DNA of 19,866 bases from an uncultured Comamonadaceae bacterium (lineage in GTDB: Bacteria > Pseudomonadota > Gammaproteobacteria > Burkholderiales > Burkholderiaceae), in the NCBI GenBank assembly GCA_946482595.1, contig CAMLSD010000091.1:1-19866 (forward strand), read 5' to 3'. The translations under genes and the position numbers were made by a program. Positions 7,488 through 14,118 of the stretch are shown here, piece after piece; position 1 is the first letter of the stretch, and every line of letters begins with the position of its first letter. The notes under the pieces were generated by a model. The model had not been told where the DNA came from. It did no database searches and was given only the letters and a program-made list of their open reading frames with translations.

Positions 7488-7688
7488 ATGTCAGTCGATA
7501 CCTCGATCGCCCAGATGCAGAAGGCTGCAGCAGACAACGCGCGTCTGATGACCGCCAGCATGACGGCGTCCACCGCCATCCAGGGGGCGGCCTCCACCAC
7601 TCACACGGTCAATGGTGCCAATGCGGCGGGCGGTGAGGTGGCCAAGTCCACGGGCAACGACATCCGCCAGGCCGCCAAGGCCGCCTGA
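7488..7688 (+). CDS. 66-aa Ala/Ser/Thr-rich protein, candidate T3SS needle or pilus subunit (SctF position)
   Basis: I do not recognise the family from sequence alone. The 66-aa product has 18 alanines and many Ser/Thr. It has no Pro, Cys, Trp, Phe or Tyr and no signal peptide, so it should be largely helical. It contains a local MTAS repeat (residues 21-28) and ends in QAAKAA. The start is set by a strong AGGAG seven bases before the ATG; the longer open frame upstream has no support. Its position directly before sctI, its size, the strong ribosome-binding site and the hairpin that follows all fit a highly expressed needle or Hrp-pilus subunit. The missing Pro-containing turn and aromatics are unlike classical needle proteins. 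A small early secreted substrate is the alternative. Confidence 0.6.
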   Translation: MSVDTSIAQMQKAAADNARLMTASMTASTAIQGAASTTHTVNGANAAGGEVAKSTGNDIRQAAKAA

Positions 7689-7704
7689 GCGGACTGCCGC
7701 CCAT

Positions 7705-7733
7705 GGGGAACCTCCGCCTCGCGCGGAGGCCCC
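7705..7733 (+). terminator. Strong hairpin without U-tract (attenuator or 3'-end stabiliser)
   Basis: CCTCCGC (7711-7717) pairs with GCGGAGG (7723-7729) around a five-base loop. The outer GGGG (7705-7708) pairs with CCCC (7730-7733), leaving a two-A bulge. No T-run follows. Placed between the 66-aa gene and sctI, it could partly terminate transcription or protect the 3' end of the small mRNA, so that the subunit is made in excess of the basal-body proteins. Confidence 0.55.
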
Positions 7734-7813
7734 GTCTCCACCACCACGGCACACCGCCATGTCTTGTCTCGGCACCATGCCGACTGCCGGGCGGACCTGA
7801 CGAAGGGGACGAG

Positions 7814-8209
7814 ATGACCGACCCTGTTGCACTGAGCGCACCGGCGGCCGACATGGCCGCCACCCATGCGCCGGGATCACACGCCGCCCAGCTGGATCCC
7901 GGCGAGACCCGCATGTTCGCCAACATGATGCAAGGCGTTGCCATGCCGCCATCGGCAGGCGGTGCCAGCACGCTGCGCGATGCCGCGATGAGCTATGCCG
8001 CACAACTGAGCGGCAACGTGAGGTCGTACGAGGACATGCGACGCAGCATGCTGCAGTCCATCGACCTGAGTGATCCGATCAAGACCATGTTCGCGCTCAC
8101 CGATCATTCGATGGAGGCGCACAGCACCTTCGCACGGCTGCACATCTCCACCGGACTGGCCAGTGCGGCCACGAGCCTGTTCAGCACCTTGCTGAAGAAC
8201 CAGCAATAG
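7814..8209 (+). CDS. sctI: SctI, inner rod protein (HrpB2/YscI family)
   Basis: SctI is a small secreted protein forming the inner rod/needle adapter between the export gate and the needle. It has 131 aa, the size of Hrp2-type HrpB2. The variable N-terminal half is followed by a conserved helical C-terminus: DPIKTMFALTDHSMEAHSTF, then LASAATSLFSTLLKNQQ. The ATG at 7814 follows GGGGACGAG; the open frame further upstream runs through the hairpin region and is unlikely to be coding. Its stop is nine bases before sctJ, whose ribosome-binding site AGGAG overlaps the end of sctI. Ring and rod genes are adjacent as in the Xanthomonas hrpB operon. Confidence 0.9.
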   Translation: MTDPVALSAPAADMAATHAPGSHAAQLDPGETRMFANMMQGVAMPPSAGGASTLRDAAMSYAAQLSGNVRSYEDMRRSMLQSIDLSDPIKTMFALTDHSMEAHSTFARLHISTGLASAATSLFSTLLKNQQ

Positions 8210-8218
8210 GAGCCTGGC

Positions 8219-9010
8219 ATGTCGCTGCTTTGCGGCCGATGCCGCGTGTTCTTCCGCTGGGTCGCCACGGCCTTGTTCGTGGCGGCTCTGGCCGGATGCC
8301 AGGTGGCGCTCTACTCCGACCTCACCGAACAGGAGGCCAATGAAATCGTGGCGGCACTCACGAGCAACGGGCTGGCGGCGACGAAGGAACGGGTCGAGAA
8401 CAACCACTGGCAGGTGCTGGTGCAGGAACAGATGCTTCCTGCCTCGCTCGAGCTGCTGCGCTCGCAAGGCCTGCCGCGCGACCGATACGCCAGCATGGGC
8501 GATCTGTTCGAAAAGCAGGGGCTGGTCTCCACGCCGGCGGAAGAACGCATGCGCTACATCCATGCCGTCTCCCAGGAACTCTCACAGACCTTGCGCAAGG
8601 TCGACGGTGTGGTCGATGCACGCGTGCATGTGGTCATCCCGGCCAACGATCCGCTGAGCGACCGGGTGCGTCCGTCGTCGGCGGCCGTGTTCATCAAGCA
8701 TGCGCCGGACACCGACCTGCGCCTGCTGGCACCCGCGGTGAAGGACATGGTGGCCCACAGCATCGAAGGGCTGACGCATGACAAGGTGGCACTCTCGCTG
8801 TTCGAGGCCCGACGTGTCGCCCTGGTCGGGTCGACCGCGGGTGCCGGCCAGCCTGGGCCGGTGTTCGGGCTGATGCCGGCACGCTCGCTCACCGTGCTGC
8901 TGGTCCTGCTGCTTGCCGCGGCCGCGTGCCTGGCCGTGCTGCCGGGTCTGCTGCGCAGGCGTGGCATGGACTGGCGCACCTGGCTGGACCAGCACATCCT
9001 GCGGCGCTGA
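8219..9010 (+). CDS. sctJ: SctJ, inner-membrane ring lipoprotein (HrcJ/YscJ family)
   Basis: SctJ makes the inner of the two inner-membrane rings. The 263-aa protein begins with a lipoprotein signal ending in the lipobox LAGC, with lipidated Cys27. Two ring-building domains follow: VALYSDLTEQEANEIVAAL opens the first, and KVDGVVDARVHVVIP lies in the second. A C-terminal transmembrane helix lies at about 225-247, followed by a basic tail. The ATG has AGGAG eight bases upstream. The lipobox and secretin neighbour separate it from flagellar FliF. It is followed after four bases by sctK. Confidence 0.96.
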   Translation: MSLLCGRCRVFFRWVATALFVAALAGCQVALYSDLTEQEANEIVAALTSNGLAATKERVENNHWQVLVQEQMLPASLELLRSQGLPRDRYASMGDLFEKQGLVSTPAEERMRYIHAVSQELSQTLRKVDGVVDARVHVVIPANDPLSDRVRPSSAAVFIKHAPDTDLRLLAPAVKDMVAHSIEGLTHDKVALSLFEARRVALVGSTAGAGQPGPVFGLMPARSLTVLLVLLLAAAACLAVLPGLLRRRGMDWRTWLDQHILRR

Positions 9011-9014
9011 ACCC

Positions 9015-9728
9015 ATGCAGGCCGTCGAATCCACGTTGCTCGCAGGCGCAGCCTCGACGCCGGGCGCGAGCAAGGCGCCCGGCCCGCTTGATCTGGTGCG
9101 TCTGGTGGCACGCTTCAACCTGCATCCCGAACACGACCTGCATCCGAGCTGGCTGCCCCCCGATTGGCCCGTGCGTCACCGCCGGCTCGCCGCATACGGC
9201 CCGGCCGCCCACGGTGTCCTTGCGGACCTGCTGAGGCGCCGTACCGGGGTGGCCGGCGACGAGCAGATCAACTTCGACGGCAGCCTGCGACGCCTGGCCC
9301 TGATCGACGGGCGATCCCTGCGGCGCCTGGCGATCTACTGCGGACTGTGCGCACACAAGCCCCTGTTCAAGCTGCGCGGGGTGTCAGCGCAGCTGCGCCG
9401 CCAGGCCCGGCGTCTGGACCAGGACGCCGCCTTGTTCGTGATTGATCGCATGCCCGTGCTAACGCGAGTGCAGATGGATGCCGAAGCGCTGCAGGCGCGC
9501 CCCCTGTCGACTGGCCGGCTCGTGAGCGACCGGGGCTACCGTCTGTTGATGGGGGTCCTTGCTCGCGAGAGCGAGCCGCTGCTGCGGCGCGTTCAGTTCA
9601 AGCTGCCTCGCCGTATCGCCAGCCTTGGTGTGCCCCGTCTTGATGAGCACCAGGCGGCGCAGCTGGCGGAAATCATGCTCCTTTGCATCGTTCCTGAAAG
9701 GTTGCCGCAATGGGACTGGCTTTTCTGA
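9015..9728 (+). CDS. sctK: SctK, sorting-platform adaptor (HrpB4 family)
   Basis: SctK links SctD to SctQ pods in the cytoplasmic sorting platform. The assignment rests on the position between sctJ and sctL, the 237-aa length, and the SctK/HrpB4-like segments: DLVRLVARFNLHPEHDLHPSWLP near the N-terminus, then a Leu/Arg-rich helical middle. It has no membrane segment or signal peptide. I chose the ATG at 9015, four bases after the sctJ stop; the longer frame upstream overlaps sctJ. No clear Shine-Dalgarno sequence precedes it, so translational coupling to sctJ is likely. The 3' end overlaps sctL by 19 bases. Confidence 0.83.
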   Translation: MQAVESTLLAGAASTPGASKAPGPLDLVRLVARFNLHPEHDLHPSWLPPDWPVRHRRLAAYGPAAHGVLADLLRRRTGVAGDEQINFDGSLRRLALIDGRSLRRLAIYCGLCAHKPLFKLRGVSAQLRRQARRLDQDAALFVIDRMPVLTRVQMDAEALQARPLSTGRLVSDRGYRLLMGVLARESEPLLRRVQFKLPRRIASLGVPRLDEHQAAQLAEIMLLCIVPERLPQWDWLF

Positions 9729-10369
9729 TCACGACCGACAACCTGCAGCTGCTCAGCGAGCGCAAGGTGCTCAAGGAGACCGAGTACGCCGCGCTGCTCG
9801 ACGCCACGGCGGTCGTGGAGGTGGCGCACAAGGAAGCCGGGCGCATCGTCGAGCAGGCGCAGTCGCAGGCACAACAGAGCCAGCGCCACGGCTATGAGCG
9901 CGGCCTGGAACAGGCGCGCGCCGAGTACGCCGCGAAACTGGTCGATGATGCGCTGGCGGCGCAGCGGCAGTTGCGTGTCCTGCGTGGGGCGATGGCGCAC
10001 ATCGTGGTGAAGGCGCTCGGGCAGTTTCTGGCCGATGCCTCACCGCAGGTGCTGTTCGAGACAGCCCTGGCCCGGGTGGACAACCTGGTGCGCAACGAAC
10101 CCTTCCTGACGATGCGTGTGGCCCCCGCGCAGGAGTCCGTTGTCCAGCAGGTGCTGTCGAGGCTTCGGCAGGAAGCCGGCTGGACGATGCCGGTGGCGGT
10201 GCAGGCGGATCCGGCGCTCCAGCCGGGCGAGTGTGTGGTGCAGACACCATCCGGCAGCATCGACATCGGCCTTGCGGCACAGCTCGATGCATTCCGTCGG
10301 GCGGTGGAACGCGGTGCGGCCGGGCATGGCCAGGCTGATGCCGGCTCGGCCGTGCAGGGAGATCGCTGA
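9710..10369 (+). CDS. sctL: SctL, ATPase stator/regulator (HrpB5/YscL/FliH family)
   Basis: SctL dimers act as the peripheral stalk joining the SctN ATPase to SctQ. The 219-aa protein has the family architecture. A short N-terminal segment precedes a Gln/Ala/Glu-rich coiled coil (about residues 40-90, with HGYERGLEQARAEYA). A globular C-terminal domain carries MRVAPAQESVVQQVLSRL and QPGECVVQTPSGSIDIGL, the latter typical of FliH/V-ATPase-E-like folds. AAAGG lies about nine bases before the ATG. The stop and the sctN ATG share one base (TGATG), so translation is coupled. Confidence 0.92.
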   Translation: MGLAFLITTDNLQLLSERKVLKETEYAALLDATAVVEVAHKEAGRIVEQAQSQAQQSQRHGYERGLEQARAEYAAKLVDDALAAQRQLRVLRGAMAHIVVKALGQFLADASPQVLFETALARVDNLVRNEPFLTMRVAPAQESVVQQVLSRLRQEAGWTMPVAVQADPALQPGECVVQTPSGSIDIGLAAQLDAFRRAVERGAAGHGQADAGSAVQGDR

Positions 10370-11757
10370 TGGACCACCCGCTCAACGGACATGGCTCGCT
10401 CGGCATGACGACCCGGGACGACATTGGCGAGGCGGCGCAGCAGATCGCTGACGAAATGGGCCATGCGTTTGCACGTGTGCTGCCGGTGGGCATGCGCGGG
10501 CGGGTCAACCGTGCCGTGGGCATGCTGATCGATGCCTCGGGCATCCAGGCGCATGTGGGCGAGCTGTGTGAACTCACGACCCCGGGCGAACCCCCCTTGC
10601 TGGCTGAGGTGGTGGGCTTCGAGCAGCACACGGCCATCCTCACCCCCCTGGGGCCGATCACCGGCATCTCCACGCTGACCGAAGTGATCCCGTCCGGGCG
10701 GGGGCATGTCTGCCCGGTCGGTGCCGGCCTGTTGGGGCGCGTGATCAATGCCCTGGGGGAGCCGCTGGACGGCCTGGGTGCGCTGGAGGTGCATGCCAGT
10801 CTGCCGGTCCACCGCGAGCCGCTCAACCCGCTGGCGCGCCAGATGATCCGCAAGCCGCTGGTCACCGGTATTCGCGCGATCGATGGCCTGCTGACGCTGG
10901 GCGAGGGACAGCGCATGGGGGTGTTCTCGCCTCCGGGTGTGGGCAAGAGCACGCTGATGGGCATGCTCGCGCGCGGGTCCACGGCCGACGTCAACGTGAT
11001 TGCCCTCATTGGCGAGCGAGGGCGGGAGGTCAAGGAGTTCCTCGAGCACAACCTGGGCGCCGAGGGTCTGGCACGCACCGTGATGGTGGTGTCCACGTCC
11101 GACCGGCCGCCGATGGAGCGCATCAAGTCGGCCTATGTCGCCACGACGCTGGCCGAGCACTTCAGGGACCAGGGCAAGCGGGTGCTGCTGCTGGTCGATT
11201 CGCTCACGCGGCTGGCCCGTGCCCAGCGTGAGATCGGGCTGGCCAGTGGTGAGCCGCCGACGCGGCGCAGCTATCCACCGTCGGTGTTCTCGATGCTGCC
11301 TCAGCTGCTCGAGCGTGCCGGTCAGGGGCAGACCGGGTCCATCACCGCGGTGTATTCGGTCCTCACCGAAGGGGACGAAGACAATGACCCGATCGCCGAA
11401 GAGGTGCGTTCCATCCTGGACGGCCACATCGTGCTGTCGCGCAAGCTGGCCGCGGCGCAGCAGTTCCCGGCCATTGACGTCCTGGCCAGCGTCAGCCGTG
11501 TGATGTCGCAGGTGTGCACGGCGGATCATGCCGGGGCCGCGGCGCAGTTTCGCGCCCTGCTTGCGCGCCACCAGGAGCTCGAGCTGCTGATCCAGATCGG
11601 CGAGTACAGGCCGGGCGCCGACGCCCAGGCCGACCGGGCGGTGCGGCAGCGGCCGGCCATGCTGGCCTTTCTGCAGCAGGCCTTCGACCGGCCGCAGCCG
11701 CTGCACGCCACGCTGGCCGCCTTGCGTTCACTGCTGGAGCCTGCGCATGAGCATTGA
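10369..11757 (+). CDS. sctN: SctN, T3SS ATPase (HrcN/FliI family)
   Basis: This hexameric ATPase strips chaperones and unfolds substrates at the export gate. It has 462 aa. After an N-terminal beta-barrel domain comes the nucleotide-binding core. Walker A is FSPPGVGKST with Lys193, GERGREVKEF carries the catalytic Glu216, and Walker B is VLLLVDS with Asp277. The conserved PPTRRSYPPSVFSMLPQLLE stretch follows, and then a helical C-terminal domain (IQIGEYRPGAD). The Walker A loop departs from the family's usual A-G-x-G-x-GKS, with Ser-Pro-Pro in the first positions. Coupled to sctL upstream and overlapping sctO by 11 bases. Confidence 0.97.
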   Translation: MDHPLNGHGSLGMTTRDDIGEAAQQIADEMGHAFARVLPVGMRGRVNRAVGMLIDASGIQAHVGELCELTTPGEPPLLAEVVGFEQHTAILTPLGPITGISTLTEVIPSGRGHVCPVGAGLLGRVINALGEPLDGLGALEVHASLPVHREPLNPLARQMIRKPLVTGIRAIDGLLTLGEGQRMGVFSPPGVGKSTLMGMLARGSTADVNVIALIGERGREVKEFLEHNLGAEGLARTVMVVSTSDRPPMERIKSAYVATTLAEHFRDQGKRVLLLVDSLTRLARAQREIGLASGEPPTRRSYPPSVFSMLPQLLERAGQGQTGSITAVYSVLTEGDEDNDPIAEEVRSILDGHIVLSRKLAAAQQFPAIDVLASVSRVMSQVCTADHAGAAAQFRALLARHQELELLIQIGEYRPGADAQADRAVRQRPAMLAFLQQAFDRPQPLHATLAALRSLLEPAHEH

Positions 11758-12259
11758 CTGGTTGCGTCTGGGCGAACTGCGTGAACAACGCGCGCAGGCA
11801 GCCCGTCAACGCCTGTCCCAGGACCGGGAGCAGGCGCTGCGCGGCGAGCAGCAGCGGCACCGGGCGCAGGCCGGCCTGCAGCAAGCCATCGACGACAGAC
11901 AGCAACTCTGGCAGGACAGTGCCGGGGAAGGGCGCAGCGCACCGATCGCGGTGGCGCAACTGCGCCAGGCGGGGGTCTGGAGCCGGGCGCTCGACCGCAG
12001 GATCGACGAAGCGGCCGTTGCGGCACGACAGGCACAGACCGAAGTCGACCAGCGGCAGGCGGCGCTCGAACGAAGCCGTCAGCACCTCAGGGAGGCCACG
12101 GTGGCGCTGGAACGGGCCAGGCTGATGCAGGAGCGTGTACGCCGCGAGCACGGCCGCCTTGCCGAGACCCGGATGGAGGCTCAGTGCGAGGAGGCCGCGG
12201 TGCAGACCTGGCTCGCGCATCCCGCACGATCGACGCGCACCGCGCGGGGGCGGCCTTGA
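11747..12259 (+). CDS. sctO: SctO, central stalk protein (HrpB7/YscO/FliJ-like)
   Basis: In the family SctO is a coiled-coil stalk that inserts into the SctN hexamer and connects it to SctV. The 170-aa product is highly charged, rich in Arg, Gln, Glu and Ala. It is almost entirely predicted coiled coil, with two long helices separated near residues 60-80. It has no Cys-rich or membrane segments. The sequence is poorly conserved in this family, so the call relies on coiled-coil character, length and the position between sctN and sctT, exactly as hrpB7 in Xanthomonas. It overlaps sctN by 11 bases, and its TGA overlaps the proposed sctT TTG. Confidence 0.85.
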   Translation: MSIDWLRLGELREQRAQAARQRLSQDREQALRGEQQRHRAQAGLQQAIDDRQQLWQDSAGEGRSAPIAVAQLRQAGVWSRALDRRIDEAAVAARQAQTEVDQRQAALERSRQHLREATVALERARLMQERVRREHGRLAETRMEAQCEEAAVQTWLAHPARSTRTARGRP

Positions 12260-13053
12260 CGCCTGAACTGGCTGCGTTCGAAGGCACGTTTGCGGCCGCT
12301 GCCTTGACCCTGCCGCGTCTGCTGGCGATGTTTGCCGTGGTGCCCTTCCTGTCCGGCAGCATGATGACGGGCGCGGTGCGCAACGGTGTGCTGCTGATGC
12401 TGGCGCTTTTCATGTCGCCAGTGGCGGGCGATCTTCCGACGATGCACCTGCTCACCTGGGCACTGATGGCGGCCAAGGAGGCAGTGATCGGCCTGCTGCT
12501 GGGCCTGGGCTTCGGGATCTTCATCTGGGCGATCCAGAGTGTGGGTGACCTGATCGACTTCCAGACGGGGTCGGGCAATGCCTCGTTCTTCGACCCGGCC
12601 GCGGGGCACGAGAACGGGCCGACCGGTGAATTCCTGGGCTGGCTGGTGATCACGCTGTTCGTCGCTGCAGGCGGCCTGCTCGCGATGGTGGGGGTGCTGC
12701 TCGACTCCTACCGCATCTGGCCGGTGGCCTCGTTCTATCCCGACCCGGGCGAGGTGCTCGAGCAGTTTGCGATCCGCCAGGGCGACACCTTGTTCCTGTG
12801 GATCGTCAAGCTGGCGTCGCCGGTGCTGCTGGTGCTGCTGCTGGTGGAGCTGGGCATGGGCCTCATCAGCCGGGTGGCGCCCCAGCTCAATGTGTTCGTG
12901 TTTGCACAGCCGCTCAAGAGCCTGCTGGCCACCTTGATGATCATGCTGTTCCTGTTCTTTCTGTATGAGTCGCTGCAGGAGTTCCTGCGGCCCGAGAACG
13001 GTGTGCTGGAGTTCCTGCGCATCGCGCTGCAGCCTCTGGCGCCCACGCGATAG
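12256..13053 (+). CDS. sctT: SctT, T3SS export-gate protein (FliR/HrcT family)
   Basis: SctT is the single-copy membrane subunit that seals the SctR5-SctS4 export gate. It has several hydrophobic helices. Family patterns are LPRLLAMFAVVPFLSGSMM near the start, GLLLGLGFGIFIWAIQSVGDLIDFQTG in the middle, and LVELGMGLISRVAPQLNVFVFAQPLKSL near the end. I prefer the TTG at 12256, which overlaps the sctO stop as TTGA and gives 265 aa with the normal short N-terminus. A GTG at 12184 with GGAGG upstream would add 24 charged residues and overlap sctO by 76 bases. It cannot be excluded. sctU follows after 12 bases. Confidence 0.9.
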   Translation: MTPELAAFEGTFAAAALTLPRLLAMFAVVPFLSGSMMTGAVRNGVLLMLALFMSPVAGDLPTMHLLTWALMAAKEAVIGLLLGLGFGIFIWAIQSVGDLIDFQTGSGNASFFDPAAGHENGPTGEFLGWLVITLFVAAGGLLAMVGVLLDSYRIWPVASFYPDPGEVLEQFAIRQGDTLFLWIVKLASPVLLVLLLVELGMGLISRVAPQLNVFVFAQPLKSLLATLMIMLFLFFLYESLQEFLRPENGVLEFLRIALQPLAPTR

Positions 13054-13065
13054 GACGAGCGCGCA

Positions 13066-14097
13066 ATGGCCGAAAAGGACCAGGACCCCACGCCGACCCG
13101 CCTGCGCGAAGCACGCAGGAAGGGTGAGGTGGTCTTCAGCACCGATGTGTCGTCGACCACGGTGTTCGTGGTGGTCGTCGTGGCGGTGTGGGCCCTGGCC
13201 GGCACGACCTTCAGCCTGCTGCGTGAGCTGTGGCTGCACGCCACCGGCGTCGCCCTGCTGGCGCGCCCGGGCGAACGCTTCCCCGACCTGCTGCTGCACA
13301 CCGGCGAGGTGTTGCTCTGGGGCTGCATACCGATCACGGTGGTTGCTGCCGTCGCCGGCGTCGTGGGCTCGTTCTTCCAGGTGGGGGGCCTGGCCGCATG
13401 GGTGCGGCTGAAGCCGGACATCAACCGCATGAACCCTGCGGAAGGCCTGAAGCGGCTCTTTTCCACGCGCAACCTGATCAATCTGCTCAAGATGGTGGTG
13501 AAGACCGCACTGCTGGGCGTGCTGATGTTCGTGGTGATCCGCGCGTTCGTCGACCCGGCGCTGCGCCTGGGCTACGGGCTGCCCGCCACCGCGATGGGAG
13601 TGGGCGGGCAGGCCATCCTGCTCGTGTTTGCGTGGGCAGGTGTGATCTATGCCGTCATGGCGGTGGTCGACTATGCGCACCAGCACCACGAGTTCATGAA
13701 GCAGCAGCGCATGTCCATCGACGAGATCAGGCGTGAATACAAGGAGCACGAAGGCGACCCGATCAACTCGGCGCGACGCCGCTCGGCGCATTTCGAGATG
13801 GTCTACGCAGGCCTGGGCGACCGGGTGCGCGCGTCCTCGGCCGTGATCCATTCGGCGCGGGTCGCCGTGGCGCTGCAGTATCTGGGCGAGCGCGACCTGC
13901 CGCGTGTCATTGCCCGCGGCGAGGGGGCCGTGGCGGCGCAGATCCGACGGCTGGCGGGCGAAGCCCTCGTGCCGATGGCGTTCGACCCCCACCTGGCGGA
14001 GCAGCTGCACGACACGGTGCCGGAGGATCAACCGATTCCTCGCCCGTTGTACGCCCCGGTGGCGCAACTCCTGCGCTGGGCACAGGGCAGCGCCTGA
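13066..14097 (+). CDS. sctU: SctU, export apparatus switch protein (FlhB/HrcU family) lacking the NPTH motif
   Basis: SctU is the export-gate protein whose cytoplasmic domain normally self-cleaves at Asn-Pro in NPTH, to switch substrate specificity. The 343 aa show the typical N-terminus (PTPTRLREARRKGEV), four membrane segments (about residues 30-210) and the linker MSIDEIRREYKEHEGDP. The C-terminal domain (RVAVALQYLGERDLPRVIA, then QPIPRPLYAPVAQLLRW) is intact. At the cleavage site the sequence is HSAR (residues 262-265) in place of NPTH. The flanking residues stay in frame and aligned, so this is substitution, not a frameshift. RBS AGGA lies about ten bases upstream. It ends the operon at a perfect palindrome, convergent with the LysR gene. 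Confidence 0.95.
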   Translation: MAEKDQDPTPTRLREARRKGEVVFSTDVSSTTVFVVVVVAVWALAGTTFSLLRELWLHATGVALLARPGERFPDLLLHTGEVLLWGCIPITVVAAVAGVVGSFFQVGGLAAWVRLKPDINRMNPAEGLKRLFSTRNLINLLKMVVKTALLGVLMFVVIRAFVDPALRLGYGLPATAMGVGGQAILLVFAWAGVIYAVMAVVDYAHQHHEFMKQQRMSIDEIRREYKEHEGDPINSARRRSAHFEMVYAGLGDRVRASSAVIHSARVAVALQYLGERDLPRVIARGEGAVAAQIRRLAGEALVPMAFDPHLAEQLHDTVPEDQPIPRPLYAPVAQLLRWAQGSA

Positions 14098-14111
14098 GCA
14101 GCTGCTCAGGC
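14092..14111. terminator. 20-bp perfect palindrome over the sctU stop (candidate bidirectional terminator)
   Basis: GCCTGAGCAG (14092-14101) is followed directly by its reverse complement (14102-14111); the sctU TGA lies inside it. It sits between convergent sctU and LysR genes, so it could end both transcripts. It has no loop bases and no T-run, so factor-independent termination is uncertain. A dyad protein-binding site is the alternative. Confidence 0.5.
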
Positions 14112-14118
14112 CTGCCCT

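Noticed and set aside
9892..11706. Long minus-strand open frame opposite sctL-sctN
   Set aside because: It is the shadow of the ATPase gene, with no ribosome-binding site or recognisable domain.
12181..14067. Long minus-strand open frame (628 codons) opposite sctT-sctU
   Set aside because: The translation is rich in His, Gln and Arg without domains, and lies opposite two well-supported genes.
13066..14097. Frameshift as explanation for the missing NPTH in SctU
   Set aside because: Conserved residues on both sides stay in one frame at the expected spacing, so no compensating indel is needed.
131..14097. Flagellar export apparatus
   Set aside because: Presence of a secretin, the lipobox-bearing SctJ and FHA-containing SctD, and absence of hook, rod and flagellin genes, show a non-flagellar T3SS.
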